Source: Cymodocea nodosa (taxonomy: Eukaryota > Streptophyta > Magnoliopsida > Alismatales > Cymodoceaceae). Taken from it: a stretch of DNA of 64,000 bases. The first letter of the stretch is position 1. The number at the start of each line of letters is the position of its first letter. Shown here piece by piece: positions 1 to 10,086 of this stretch. Position numbers and translations under genes: made by a program. The stretch spans positions 12,854,001-12,918,000 of the forward strand of contig CM072343.1 in NCBI GenBank assembly GCA_036874045.1, given 5' to 3'. A model generated the notes under the pieces. That model saw only the letters and a program-made list of their open reading frames with translations, was not told the origin of the DNA and made no database searches.

Positions 1-1605
1 TGTGCATCTGATAAACTCATAAGTTCCGAATACACTGAAATTGATGAAGATAATGGGACTTTATTTTACCTTGCTAGAAGGCTTGAGAAGAAATCCAAGT
101 TAAATATAAGCTCAAGTTTTTCTATTAATACAAGTCTTGATGATGTAGAAATTGACAAATCAGAGCATCAGACACCTGACATTGAACAAGTTATTGCAGA
201 TATAATTGACAATGTTGAGGTAGTAACTAGTTCAAAGGCTGAATTGTTTGGAGTAGCAGATATTGAAATTGTTAAGACTCCAGAAGAGCTAAAAGTTAAC
301 CAGCCTTCTACGGAATCTATATAAGCAGAGTCTGAGAATTCACAGCTTGAATCAATGGAAATATCTGTTGAACAAAATGAACAATTACAGATAGATACAC
401 CGGTTGTAGAATTTGTGGAAAAATTGTACTATGAACATTCTATAGAGACTGAACAGATGAATGTTGAGCATATTGACAATGTTCCTAACACTGTTGAAGT
501 TGAAGAATCAAGCTTACCTAAGCAGCTTCAAGATAATATTTTGGAAGAGGAACAACATGACATTCATTTTGAAGAAGAGGTTCCTGAAGATGAATTAATC
601 TCTGAATCACGGCTTCAGGTATCACCTTCTTTGTGTACAATGTTAAACATTCAAGGTAATACAATTCATTTTAGATCTGAAGAAGCATTGCAGAAATACC
701 ATAATCTAATTGCATGTCAGATTCTGCATGCTCGTTCAATAAAATTCAGAAATTTGATGGACATAAGAGATCTGTTTGAGTTTCAAGGCCTCATTAAATT
801 TTTTCTAGTAGGAACGAAATGGGAGCAATACACAGAGCTTTTATCAGCTTTTTAAAGCAATCTGGTCAAGAATGGAAATTTTCTGAAAACTCAAATAAAT
901 GAACAGGAGTTTATATTGTCTCCCGAGTTAATTTTTGAAGTTTTAGGATTAAAGAATGAAGGTGTTGTTGTTACCAACAGATTTGACATGATAAGACAAC
1001 TGGAATGGAACATTCAGTCTTTATCAAAAATTCCAGATGTATATTCTGAAATGAGATTAATGGAAAATCTGAATGTAAAGGCAAGGTTTCTTGCAAATAT
1101 ATTGCATGCAAATTTATTTTAGAGAGTTGGACACAATATGGAAGTCAGTAGAAGTTGTTTATATGCAACTTATAGCTTGCCGAATAGAATTCAAATCAAT
1201 TGGCTTGATGTTTTCACTTCTCAACTACAACATATGAGTTCAAAGTTATTTTATGGTGATGCTGTATGTAGACTCATTGCAAGACAATTGAATTTATCCG
1301 ATTGGCCCTCTGAAACTAAAGGCATGAGAGCATTTAGTGTCAAAGATTTGCAAAAATTCCAAGCCATGCATAAACCTCAACGACAACAACAACAACAACC
1401 TGATACAGACCATATACAACAACAACAACTTGATACAGACCATATACAACAACAACAACAACAAAGTTATTTAGTCCAAGCAGAACAGCAAACCTAGCTA
1501 CCTCCTGACTTAGATGTAGTGCTTAACGACATCAGAAATGATATTAGGCATCTAGGAGATAAAATATGTACTGCTATAAGTGATATACTTAGGAGGGGTC
1601 GCTAA
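1..1605 (+). pseudogene. env-like third ORF of a copia B (Sirevirus-type) element, broken
   Basis: One reading frame (frame 1) runs from the window edge to a TAA at 1603-1605 and is broken by stops at 322, 853, 1120 and 1495. The first ~200 codons are acidic and low in complexity. The middle has a helical region with LFEFQGL and LIFEVLGLKNEG, then INWLDVFTSQL and a polyglutamine tract, and it ends in a basic tail (DILRRGR). The same landmarks (LFEFQGL, LHNIFGLKNEG, INW) occur in the gypsy env-like ORF at 33011-33892. It lies between pol (off the window) and a polypurine tract plus LTR, the place of the env-like ORF in Sireviruses. The domain resembles the plant transposon protein family found in both copia and gypsy third ORFs. 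No signal peptide is visible and function is unknown. Confidence 0.7.
1378..1465 (+). repeat. CAA microsatellite with an imperfect ~30-bp tandem unit (polyQ)
   Basis: Runs of CAA/ACA encode glutamine stretches separated by a repeated TDHIQQQQ unit. The stretch TGATACAGACCATATA occurs twice about 30 bp apart, each followed by (CAA)n. It sits inside the env-like frame. Confidence 0.85.
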
Positions 1606-2091
1606 CTGTTTTTGTTTGTTTCTGAATACAAAATGTAATGTTTGTATTACTTGTTTGATTCATTGAACAATACATTTTTCTGTAAATGTCTTCAATTATT
1701 ATTCTTGTTTACAAAAAGAGTTGTTGTAATTATATCTCTTATATATGTATATATATTCTTTGTAATTATCTTTTTGATTAATGACAAAAAGGGGGATAAA
1801 TATTATAAAAAGATGATTATGATCTTAATTGCATATATATATTATAAAAGGAGATGCTATTTAAATGGTTATTGTAATCTGACAGATGATAATTAGAAAA
1901 TTGATACTTATATAATTATTGACATTTGAGAGTTTTAGTTCTGAGAGGTAAAATTTACGCAAACAATAGAAATAAGCTTAAGTGAACTTAAGTCAACTAA
2001 CAAGTTTGTTGAATTAAAAGTTAACCCAACGAAGGTGCTTTGTTGAGTTATACATATTTCATAATTGATTTAATATGGTTTTGTCATCATC
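1606..2091 (+). other. copia B 3' untranslated region
   Basis: Noncoding AT-rich DNA between the env-like stop and the terminal polypurine tract. It contains an extra purine tract (gacaaaaaggggga, about 1782-1795), in line with the multiple polypurine tracts known in Sireviruses. I see no gene here. Confidence 0.6.
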
Positions 2092-2105
2092 AAAAAGGGG
2101 GAGAT
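2092..2105 (+). other. polypurine tract of copia B
   Basis: aaaaagggggaga-type tract directly upstream of the LTR start TGTTGAG; primes plus-strand DNA synthesis in LTR retrotransposons. Confidence 0.85.
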
Positions 2106-3715
2106 TGTTGAGTATTTTTGTTTTGATGATGTGTGCTGAATGAAAATAATCATATTTGCTCAATTACTATTGCTTGTGAAAAGAAATTAAAATCATCAAT
2201 TAATACAGAAAAAACTTACTGATATAAATACTTGTCTGTATTGGATCTGAAGTTAATAACTAGTCGTTTCGTTGCATTAATTTCTCATTTAGCTAAACGT
2301 TAAGTTAACGTGTGTTTTTATTAAAAAGCATGATATGTTTTAATGTTATATCTTCTGTATCATGAACAGTGCACGTTTAGACAACTCGTTAAGTTAGAGT
2401 TTTGTTTGTATAGAGGTCACGTGAGAACTCGTTAAGTTAGAGGCTTAAAGGTTAAAATAGGTCACATGATAACTCGTTAAATTAGTGAGTAAAAGAAGAG
2501 AGGAACTCGTTAAGTTAGTGTTATACACGTGGTGAAATTATAAGTTACGAATGTTGTATTATATCACGTGAGGTGCACATGTTTAACTCGTTAAGTTAAC
2601 ATAACTAAACGCGTTGAGTTGCTATATTGAACACTAAGGCAACGCATTAGGTTAGCGTTAGAAACTTAAGTTGTTATTTTTGCACGTGGTAAAATTCTTA
2701 TTATAAAAACATTTGTTTATTACTAGTTCGTTTAGTTATCATAACACAACGGAGATGGTTCGTTGAGTTATCATAATACAACGGAGATGGTTCGTTGAGA
2801 CAGCATAACACCACAGACATAGTTCGTTGAGTTAGCTACAGTACTTGTCACGTGAAATGTCACATGAGGAACTCGTTAAGTTAGAAATGTTAAGTTATAT
2901 ATATACTTGTGTTACTCATTTAGTTAACATTAAAGTAACGACTTCTCATTACACTGATGAAAAACTTTTGGATGAGAAAATTTATTTTACAGGAAATTTT
3001 TCAGAGATCGAGGACTGATGATTAAAGAAAATTCGAAATATAAACGTGGGTTAGAACATGTGTTTTGATGAAGGAAAAAGAAAAGACGTGGAGAAGTGGA
3101 AAACTGGTGGTGGTTAAATGTGAAGGATATGCATGAAATGAAGATACAGTATAAAAAGCATAGAATTCTCGTTGATCAATTTATCCTTGCACACAAAAAG
3201 AAAAATCTTTTCAAGGATCAAACCATCCCTGCACACCAAAAGAAAAATCTTTTTCAAGGATCAAAAACACCTTCTCAGGGAAAATCTCTCAAGTGGAAAA
3301 AAGTTTAGTGAAGCATAAAAAGGTAAGATTTTCGTCACTGAAGATTTGAATATTAGAAGAAAGCAAATTCGGTGAAGCATGAAAAGACAAGATATTCGTC
3401 ACTGAAGAATTGCTGAAGAAGAAAAAGAAAAAGAAGAAAGATCTTAAATAGGGAGAAAAGTATTAAATTCCACAAATTAGTTTTCTCTATTTGTAGTTAT
3501 GAAATTGTTTAGATGATACATGGTATCGAAATATAATTGCATCTACAATTTCTGAGGAGAATTGAATTGTATATTGTAATTGAAACCTTGAATAAAAAAG
3601 ATTTTATGAAAACAATGTCTCGACTTGTTTTTGAGTTTTAAAGTTTCAAATATATTTCAGAAAATATTAAAGATACACAATTCACCCCCCTTTTGTGTAG
3701 CCATATGATCCTACA
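2106..3715 (+). mobile_element. copia B 3' LTR, complete (about 1.61 kb)
   Basis: Starts TGTTGAGTA right after the polypurine tract and ends CCTACA, the expected TG...CA. The U3 part (about 2370-2900) is packed with AACTCGTTAAGTTAG-type imperfect palindromes and G-boxes (CACGTG at 2418, 2526, 2565, 2683, 2849; CACATG variants at 2463, 2576, 2861). A TATA-like box (gtataaaaagcat) lies near 3147. Partial copies are at 5341-6426 (minus), 48957-50549 (minus) and 63840-64000 (plus). It is followed by gypsy D sequence, so the copia B element inserted near the 3' end of element D. Confidence 0.85.
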
Positions 3716-3799
3716 GTGTTTGTTTGTTTAAAAGGAGTTCCTTAATCTTTTCTTCTTTAAATTTTGCTAGAGGACTAGCAAATTTTAAGTGTGGGGGGG
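3716..3799 (+). other. 3' end and polypurine tract of gypsy element D
   Basis: GCTAGAGGACTAGCAAATTTTA followed by aagtgtggggggg (3787-3799), directly before an LTR start. The same kind of lead-in (gactagcaaaatttaggta...gggg) precedes the gypsy E LTRs at 39328 and 45497, so D and E are related gypsy families. Only this stub of D's internal region is visible. Confidence 0.65.
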
Positions 3800-5335
3800 T
3801 GTTCAAGCTTTAATTTTGCCTATTTTTAATGAATTTTATAAGTAATTTTGCATGATATTATATATCTATGGTGGATAAATGATATTAATTATGGGTAATA
3901 TAAGTCTTGAAATATAGTGCAATATAGAAATTTAATTAACAAGTGCATCCCCCATTGGATATAATTTTACATGAAACACATTGATTTATTTTGCATGTCC
4001 TATGTTGGCTAACGTCTCTTGGAGTTCAACTTCCATTAATTGTAGGTAACATATATATGGGAGGAGCTTAATGTAAAATACCAAAGAAGATGTAAAGAAT
4101 CAAAAGTTAGTGGACTAAACTTTAAAGAATAGGACATGCCAACACCTTATTGGCCCTCCTAGATCTATGGCATCTTATTGGCTTGGTGATAAAACCAAGG
4201 TGCCACATCAAAGAGAGAGAAGACAAAACAACATAAATACAAGGGGAGAGGAATTTCGGCCAACACCTTGGTGCTTCCAATGAGAGAAAGAAAGAAGAGA
4301 AGAAAGCTTGGAGGTGAGGCTTATGCTTGCAAGGAGACCATCCATTGATGCTATTCACCATTCCAAGGGCTAAGGAGAAGACGTTCAAGCTTGGAGGTGG
4401 ATTTGCTGCCAAGTTCCATTGAATTCAAAGCTCTAGAGAAGAAGATAAGAAGCTCCTAAGGTAGTGACAACTCTTAGAGTTTATTATTTTCTTGTATAGA
4501 AGGAAGAATTGATGAGAAATGGTGGTGAACATCTCAATTATATGTCTTCTTAGCTAGATAGAGTTCAATGAATGTATATGAATGTTTAATTCTTCTTTTC
4601 AACTTCTAATTTGCATCCTCTATTCACATGTATTGTTGGGGCTGTTGGTGAGGCTTTCACATGAGTGAATGACACTCATCAATGGTGGCTTGGCGCATTT
4701 GAGAAGAAGGTGTGAATTGAAAGAAGAAGAAAATAAGTGTTGATGTTCATTTGAATGAAGAACCTATCACTTATATCTAGTTGTTAATTTTAATTTCAGT
4801 AGTTAATTGAGTTTGTTATATCTTATATTGATCACATTTTGTCCTAATCAATCTCCAAAAAGAATTTCTAATGCAAGTAGTATAGTATAGTTTAGCTAGA
4901 TTGGCAAATAGCATAGTTGCATGCATTTAGTATAAATTAGAATAGAGTAGTATAGTCTATTGAACCTTCTTGTTTTATTTTTCTTTCCTTAATATTGATG
5001 CATTGATATCACTTCTGAAATCATGTGAAACTTGTGTGCATGTTATAATTGAGTGAGTTGATAGATTTACAAGTAAAGAAATTGATTCACATCACCATTT
5101 TCCACTACACATTGCCTTGAAATTGCATGATTTGTGAGCTTGTGTTAACTTTGATTATTCTACATTCACATGTTATTAATTTATTGAAGTATACCTAAGA
5201 GCTTGAAGAACAAGTTGAGTAATAGTTGATTAAGTCATAAACACAATCCTTGTGGAAGAATGACCTGTATTTGCCATGTACACCAAAAGAACTGTGCACT
5301 TGCAGTAAAGCTTGAGCTAAAAATATAGCTCAATA
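3800..5335 (+). mobile_element. gypsy D LTR
   Basis: Starts TGTTCAAGC just after a polypurine tract. It contains a TATA-like cataaataca near 4230, a purine-rich leader, and a distal part ending in the plant gypsy signature of cytosine/TG-rich text closing with gtgcacttgcag (about 5297-5308). The right end is not exact because it joins the truncated copia B LTR near 5340. A second copy at 55755-57078 is almost identical over the last ~700 bp but quite different in the promoter part. Reading frames here, including a 96-codon minus-strand one at 4122-4412, have no recognisable product. Confidence 0.75.
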
Positions 5336-5340
5336 GGGAT

Positions 5341-6426
5341 AACTAATCAACGAGAATTCTATACCTTTTATATTGTATCTTCATTTCATACATATCCTCC
5401 ACGTTTAATCACTACCAGTTTTCCACTTCTTCACGTCTTCTCTTTTTCCTTCATCGAAATACACACATTCTAACCTATGTTTACATTTCAAATTTTCTTT
5501 AATCATCAATCCTAGATCTCTAAAAAATTTCCTGCAAAATAAGCTTTCTCGTCCAAAGTTTTTCATCAAATGTAATAAGAAGTCATTACTTTAATGTTAA
5601 CTAAACGAGTAACACAAGTAGATATATAACATAACGTTTCTAACTTAACGAGTTCCTCATGTGCCAACTCACGTGACAAGTATTGTAGTTAACTCACCGA
5701 ACTAAGTTTGTGGTGTTATGCTAACTCAATGAACTAGCTTCGTGGTGTTACGATAACTCAATGAACCAACTCTGTTGTGTTACAGATAACTCAACGAATT
5801 AGTAAGAAAAAGTATTTTTATAATAAGAATTTTACCATGTGCAATAATAATAACTCAAGTTTATAACGCTAACCTAACATGTTGCCTTAGTGTTCAATAT
5901 AGCAACTCAACACGTATAGTTATGTTAACTTAACGAGTTAAACATGTGCAACTCATGTGATACAATATAACATTCGTAACCTTTAATTTCACCACGTGTA
6001 CAATACTAACTTAACGAGTTTGTCTCTTCTTTTACTCACTAACTTAACGAGTTCTCACATGACCTATTTTAACCTTTAAGCCTCTAACTTAACGAGTTCT
6101 CACGTGACCTCTTTATGAATAAAACTCTAGCTTAACGAGTTGTCTAAACGTGCATTGTTCATGATATAGAAAATATAACTTTAAAACATATCATGCTTTT
6201 CAATAAAAACACATGTTAACTTAATGTTTAGTTAAATGAGAAATTAATGCAACGAAACGACTAGTTATTTAACTTAGTATAATTTCAGATCTAATATAGA
6301 TAAGTATTTATATCAGTAAACTTTTTTTGTATTAATTGATGTTCTTATTCCTTTCACAAGCAATAGTAATTGAGCAAATATGATTACTTTCATTCAGCAC
6401 ACATCATCAAAATAAAATACTCAACA
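5341..6426 (-). mobile_element. copia B LTR, minus strand, 3'-truncated
   Basis: Reverse complement of the first ~1.08 kb of the LTR at 2106-3715: reading leftward from 6426 it starts TGTTGAGTATTTT and carries the same AACTCGTTAAG modules, then stops near 5341 where the D LTR ends. No polypurine tract lies next to the LTR start at 6427, so it is not cleanly joined to the copia B body on its right. With 2106-3180 it forms a long inverted repeat. Confidence 0.8.
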
Positions 6427-6976
6427 TGCTCAAGTATAAGAGGCTTATGATCAAACTGATCAATAAACTCTTAAAGATTTTTATTTTGTAAGCACTTTTT
6501 ATTTTAAGCATAGTATATATGTATTTCATTAATACAGATGCAATAAAGTATAAATCTCATACAATTTTTACTTTTATGATTTTACTAAAAATATGAATCA
6601 ATTTCAATAAGCTCATACTTTTGATCAGTAGCTTAATATGATTTACATATAAATTATTTTACAAGTTTAATCAATCAAGTCAAACTCATTCTTGATCATA
6701 TGCACTTTCATTGATCCAAAGAAAACACTTAATCAAAATTTCAGGATTCCAAAGGAATTTAATGTTTTTCATTAACATTTCCACTTAAAATTTTAAAAAA
6801 CCATTAAACTTGGAAAAATAAGTAAAATCAATAAGATACTACAATAATTTTATCGTAAATGCATAGTATCTTATGTAGCAATTTAGATATTACTTAAATA
6901 TTTATGATAAGTATACAATATCTATGAGGTAAACAACATCATCTACAATATTTATCTTTTGTGGAGTTTAAGCATT
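6427..6976 (-). other. noncoding DNA partly homologous to the gypsy E 3' region
   Basis: Reverse complement of part of the noncoding tail after the F-box genes: gtatttcattaata and caataagctcatacttt are shared with 38160-38650 and 44330-44830. Homology fades near 6890, and the last ~85 bp run into the copia B pol stop codon. No gene is seen. Confidence 0.65.
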
Positions 6977-7033
6977 TTACACATCATATAGCCTACAAAT
7001 GCCTAAATTTAATCTTATGTTGCAAAATGTATT
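6977..7033 (-). pseudogene. C-terminal end of copia B pol (RNase H tail), split from 46046-48956
   Basis: On the minus strand, ends with TAA at 6977-6979 after an LNLGICRLYDV tail, the counterpart of the IRRNLDIRSFHDL tail of C1. It abuts the GTATT duplication and the C1 LTR. The rest of this pol lies at 46046-48956, and deleting C1 plus one duplication puts both parts in one frame. Confidence 0.8.
7029..7033. repeat. target-site duplication GTATT, left of C1
   Basis: GTATT immediately before the C1 5' LTR (TGTTAGAAC). The same five bases follow the C1 3' LTR end at 46041-46045. Confidence 0.9.
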
Positions 7034-8495
7034 TGTTAGAACTCTAGTATTTTGATAATGCAAAAATGTATGTGAGGAAATATATTATTTTTCATAATGA
7101 AGACAATGCAACTAAAGTTCAGAAGGTAGATAAATAGAATCAGGTAGTTCAAAATTTACTACTATAAAGCTACAAGAAAATCGGATAGTTACCAAGCCAA
7201 GTATCTGGGAGAAAGTTAATTTTCGGTAGGTTACAGACTTAAGTATCCGAAGAGTAAAGCAGTAGAAATACCATCGGATAGTTAGAAGGATAACTATCTA
7301 AATTTACAAAGCCTTCGGAGAGTTAAATGATCGGAGAGTTAAATGATCGGACAGTTAAGGAAGATTGAATGATTAGAGAGTTAAGGAATTAACTATTCGA
7401 AAGCTAAAGGATTTTTCGATAAGTTAGAAAAGCTAACTATCCGAAACTTAAGTCGTTCAATTACTCACGTGCAGAAATCTAGAACAAAAGACTCAAGTGA
7501 TTTTTTGGTGAGTTAGAATGCTAACTATCTGAAAAACAGGAATTTTCGGTGAGTTACAGGTATAACCATTTGAAACTTAAGTCAGTCTATTATGCATGTG
7601 TTGAATTAGATAAAGCAGTTAGAATTTTAACAAAGGATTTCAGAGGGTTACTGTAGCTAACTATCCGATAGTTAGTAACAGTTTGGTAAGTTACAACTGC
7701 AAGTATCCGATTGAATGACAACTCATCGTACGACCTGAAATCCTACATGGTAGAAAGATTTAAGTAGTTTTTCAGTGAATTAAAGATGTTCTTCGGTAAG
7801 TTACACATATAACCATCCGAAATCAAAGGGAATCGGAAGGTTGCTCACTGAACATTAGAAAGAACGGTAACTTACTATTTTTGGGACTGCAACATATCTA
7901 GTACAGTAGAAAACATCTATTGGAAGTAAATATGTTCGTTATACTTTTTGGTATATATGTGAGAAGTATAGAGAAGAAACAGATATAGAGAAAAACAAAT
8001 ATATCATACTGTGAGCTACATAAAAAATTCTAGATACACTCTCAAGGTAGCAACATTCAAGAATACTCTTCAAGAGTCATTGCAGTAGAAAAGCTCCTTG
8101 TGCACAAACTATGATAGAAAGATCAAGCTGTTGGTTCGTGAGATTCAACCTGAAAACTCACTATTGGTTGAGGGCTTCAACCTGAAAGCTCGAAGAAAGG
8201 TTGGTTGTTGAGCTTATACCTGAAAGCTCTAAGTGTTGATTCTTGCTTCAACCTGAAAGCAAGTGTTGTAAGTACTTGACTACTTAGTGAAGCCCAAGTG
8301 TATCTTGGGGGTGGACTAGCCAAGTTGGTGAACCACCTAAAAATTGCTGTGTTCCTTTCTTCTTACTGTTGTGCATCATATTTAATTTAGTTCTACACTT
8401 TGTTTAATAGAATCAGTTGATTCTAAATTAAGAGAAGTAAAAATTACACACCTTCACCATTCAACCCCCCTCTAGTGAGCTTATCGATCTTAACA
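7034..8495 (+). mobile_element. C1 5' LTR (1462 bp)
   Basis: Starts TGTTAGAACTC and ends ATCTTAACA just before the primer site. U3 (7170-7830) holds repeated units such as tcggaGAGTTA...TAACTATccga, TTCGGTGAGTTACAG and ACTTAAGT with a G-box (CACGTG near 7465). A short tandem duplication of a 17-bp agttaaatgatcggag unit lies at about 7320-7355. TATA-like gtatatatg is at 7951. The downstream part has repeated CAACCTGAAAGCTC blocks (about 8145-8270). Confidence 0.85.
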
Positions 8496-8497
8496 AT

Positions 8498-8509
8498 TGG
8501 TATCAGAGC
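8498..8509 (+). other. primer binding site, initiator Met tRNA
   Basis: TGGTATCAGAGC two bases after the LTR end; complementary to the 3' end of plant initiator Met tRNA. Confidence 0.95.
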
Positions 8510-8546
8510 TTGGTTAATCCATTATAAGATTTAACCACCTAGATTT

Positions 8547-10086
8547 ATGGTTTAATTTTCTGAGGGATAAAACATCCATAGACCTCCTCTATTCGATGGT
8601 TCCAATTATAATTATTGGAAGAATAGAATGGAGTGTTTCCTTAGGAGTTCTGATGTAAAACTCTGGAAGATTGTTGTTCTTGGAACTATACTTCCAACCA
8701 GTAATGTTATGAACTAGTCTGAGGAGGATGAGAGAATCATCTAATTAGATGCTAGAGGGTTGAATGTTATATATTGTGCACTAACTGCTGAACAATATAA
8801 CAAAGTTTCTGCATGCAAGTTTGCACATGAGGCTTGGAAAATCCTTCAAGTTACTCACGAAGGTACAAGCCAGGTAAAGGACACCAAAATCAGCATTCTA
8901 TTGAGAAAGTTAGAACTGTTTAAAATGAATGAAAATGAAAACATAATTGAAATGTTTTCAAGATTTACTAAAATTATTAATAGTCTGAAAGGCCTGGGAA
9001 AGGAATTCTCTTCTTGTGAATAGGTACAAAAGATCCTAAGAAGTTTAACTGTGGAGTGGAAACAGAAATCCTCCTCCATTCAAGATTCCAAGGATCTCAA
9101 CAATTACACAGTTGAAGAACTGTTGGGCAATCTTCTGGCCCATGAAGTTCAAATGAAAGACTGGAAGGAACAATTGAAAAGAAAGTTGAAAAGGAAAAGG
9201 AAATTGCATTTCCTTCAATTGAAGAAGCTCTAAGTTCAGATGATGATGAGATCATGTTGCTGGCAAGAACTTCAAGAAGTTCATGAAGAAAAAGAATAAG
9301 ACCAGCTCCTCCAAAAGAAGTGTCCCTACATGTTTGAAATGCAAAAGGCAAGGGCACATATAGACTTTCTGTCTATTTCAGACAGAAGAGGATCAGGCAA
9401 ATAAGAAGAAGAGATGAAAGGACAAAAAGAAGATGGCTCTCAAAGCTACGTGGGATGACAGTAGCTCATCAAGCAATTCATCTGATTCTGAAGATGAAGC
9501 TGCAGCCAACATGTGTTTTGTAGCACAAGAGGTATGCTCTTCTTCCTCTAGTTCAGAAAATGAGCATGATGAATTAGATATTAACAGTCTTCTATCTACT
9601 GTAGATAATTTATATGTTAAATATAGAGAATTTAAGAAAGAAATTAAAAGGTTAAATAATTGCTTAGAAGATTCTTTTGTTGAAATAGAAACAACTATAG
9701 TTAAAAATAGAAATCTGAAATCTAACTTGGATAAATATAGTTGTGTTAACTGTGAATTAAAAGAAGAAAATAAAAACTTATTAACTACAATATCTGATTT
9801 GAAAAATACCATATGTAAATTTACTCTAGGTCAAAAAGGACTAAATAAAATGATAGGATCTCAACAACCTAATGGAAATAAATATGGCCTAGGGTATGCT
9901 ACACCACAGGAAGTACCTTATTATGGTGGAGTGATTCGATCTTATAGAGATGACACCACTATATTTGCCATCAAAAGAAGATCAAGTCATATGTGGCTGC
10001 CAAGAGGTAATAGATTTAATGTTTTAAGGACTAACTCTACTGGACCCAAGAAGATCTAGGTACCAAAAGTCTTAATTTCAGTATGA
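8547..10086 (+). pseudogene. C1 gag (capsid/nucleocapsid polyprotein), broken
   Basis: Begins at ATG 8547 shortly after the PBS. Frame 3 carries NIHRPPLFDGSNYNYWKNRM and the copia gag core (AHEAWKILQ, VKDTKISILLRKLELFKM, EMFSRFTKIINSLKGLGKEF). A TAG at 9021 falls at the same codon as in C2 and C3. Further indels near 9165-9300 shift the frame; C-K-C knuckle residues remain (CLKCKRQGHI, partly). From 9433 in frame 1 follow MALKATWDDSSSSS, a serine/acidic stretch, and a coiled-coil-like Leu/Lys region. It ends at TGA 10084-10086, just upstream of protease. Confidence 0.85.

Noticed and set aside
1642-1896. 84-codon hydrophobic ORF after the env-like gene
   Set aside because: AT-rich 3' UTR translation, Phe/Ile/Tyr/Lys only, no relative in other copies; not a credible membrane protein.
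4122-4412. 96-codon minus-strand ORF in LTR D
   Set aside because: Composition is that of the purine-rich LTR leader read backward; no domain and no counterpart in the second D LTR.
9393-9812. 139-codon minus-strand ORF
   Set aside because: Antisense of the C1 gag Ser/Asp and coiled-coil region; Phe/Leu/Ser-rich shadow.
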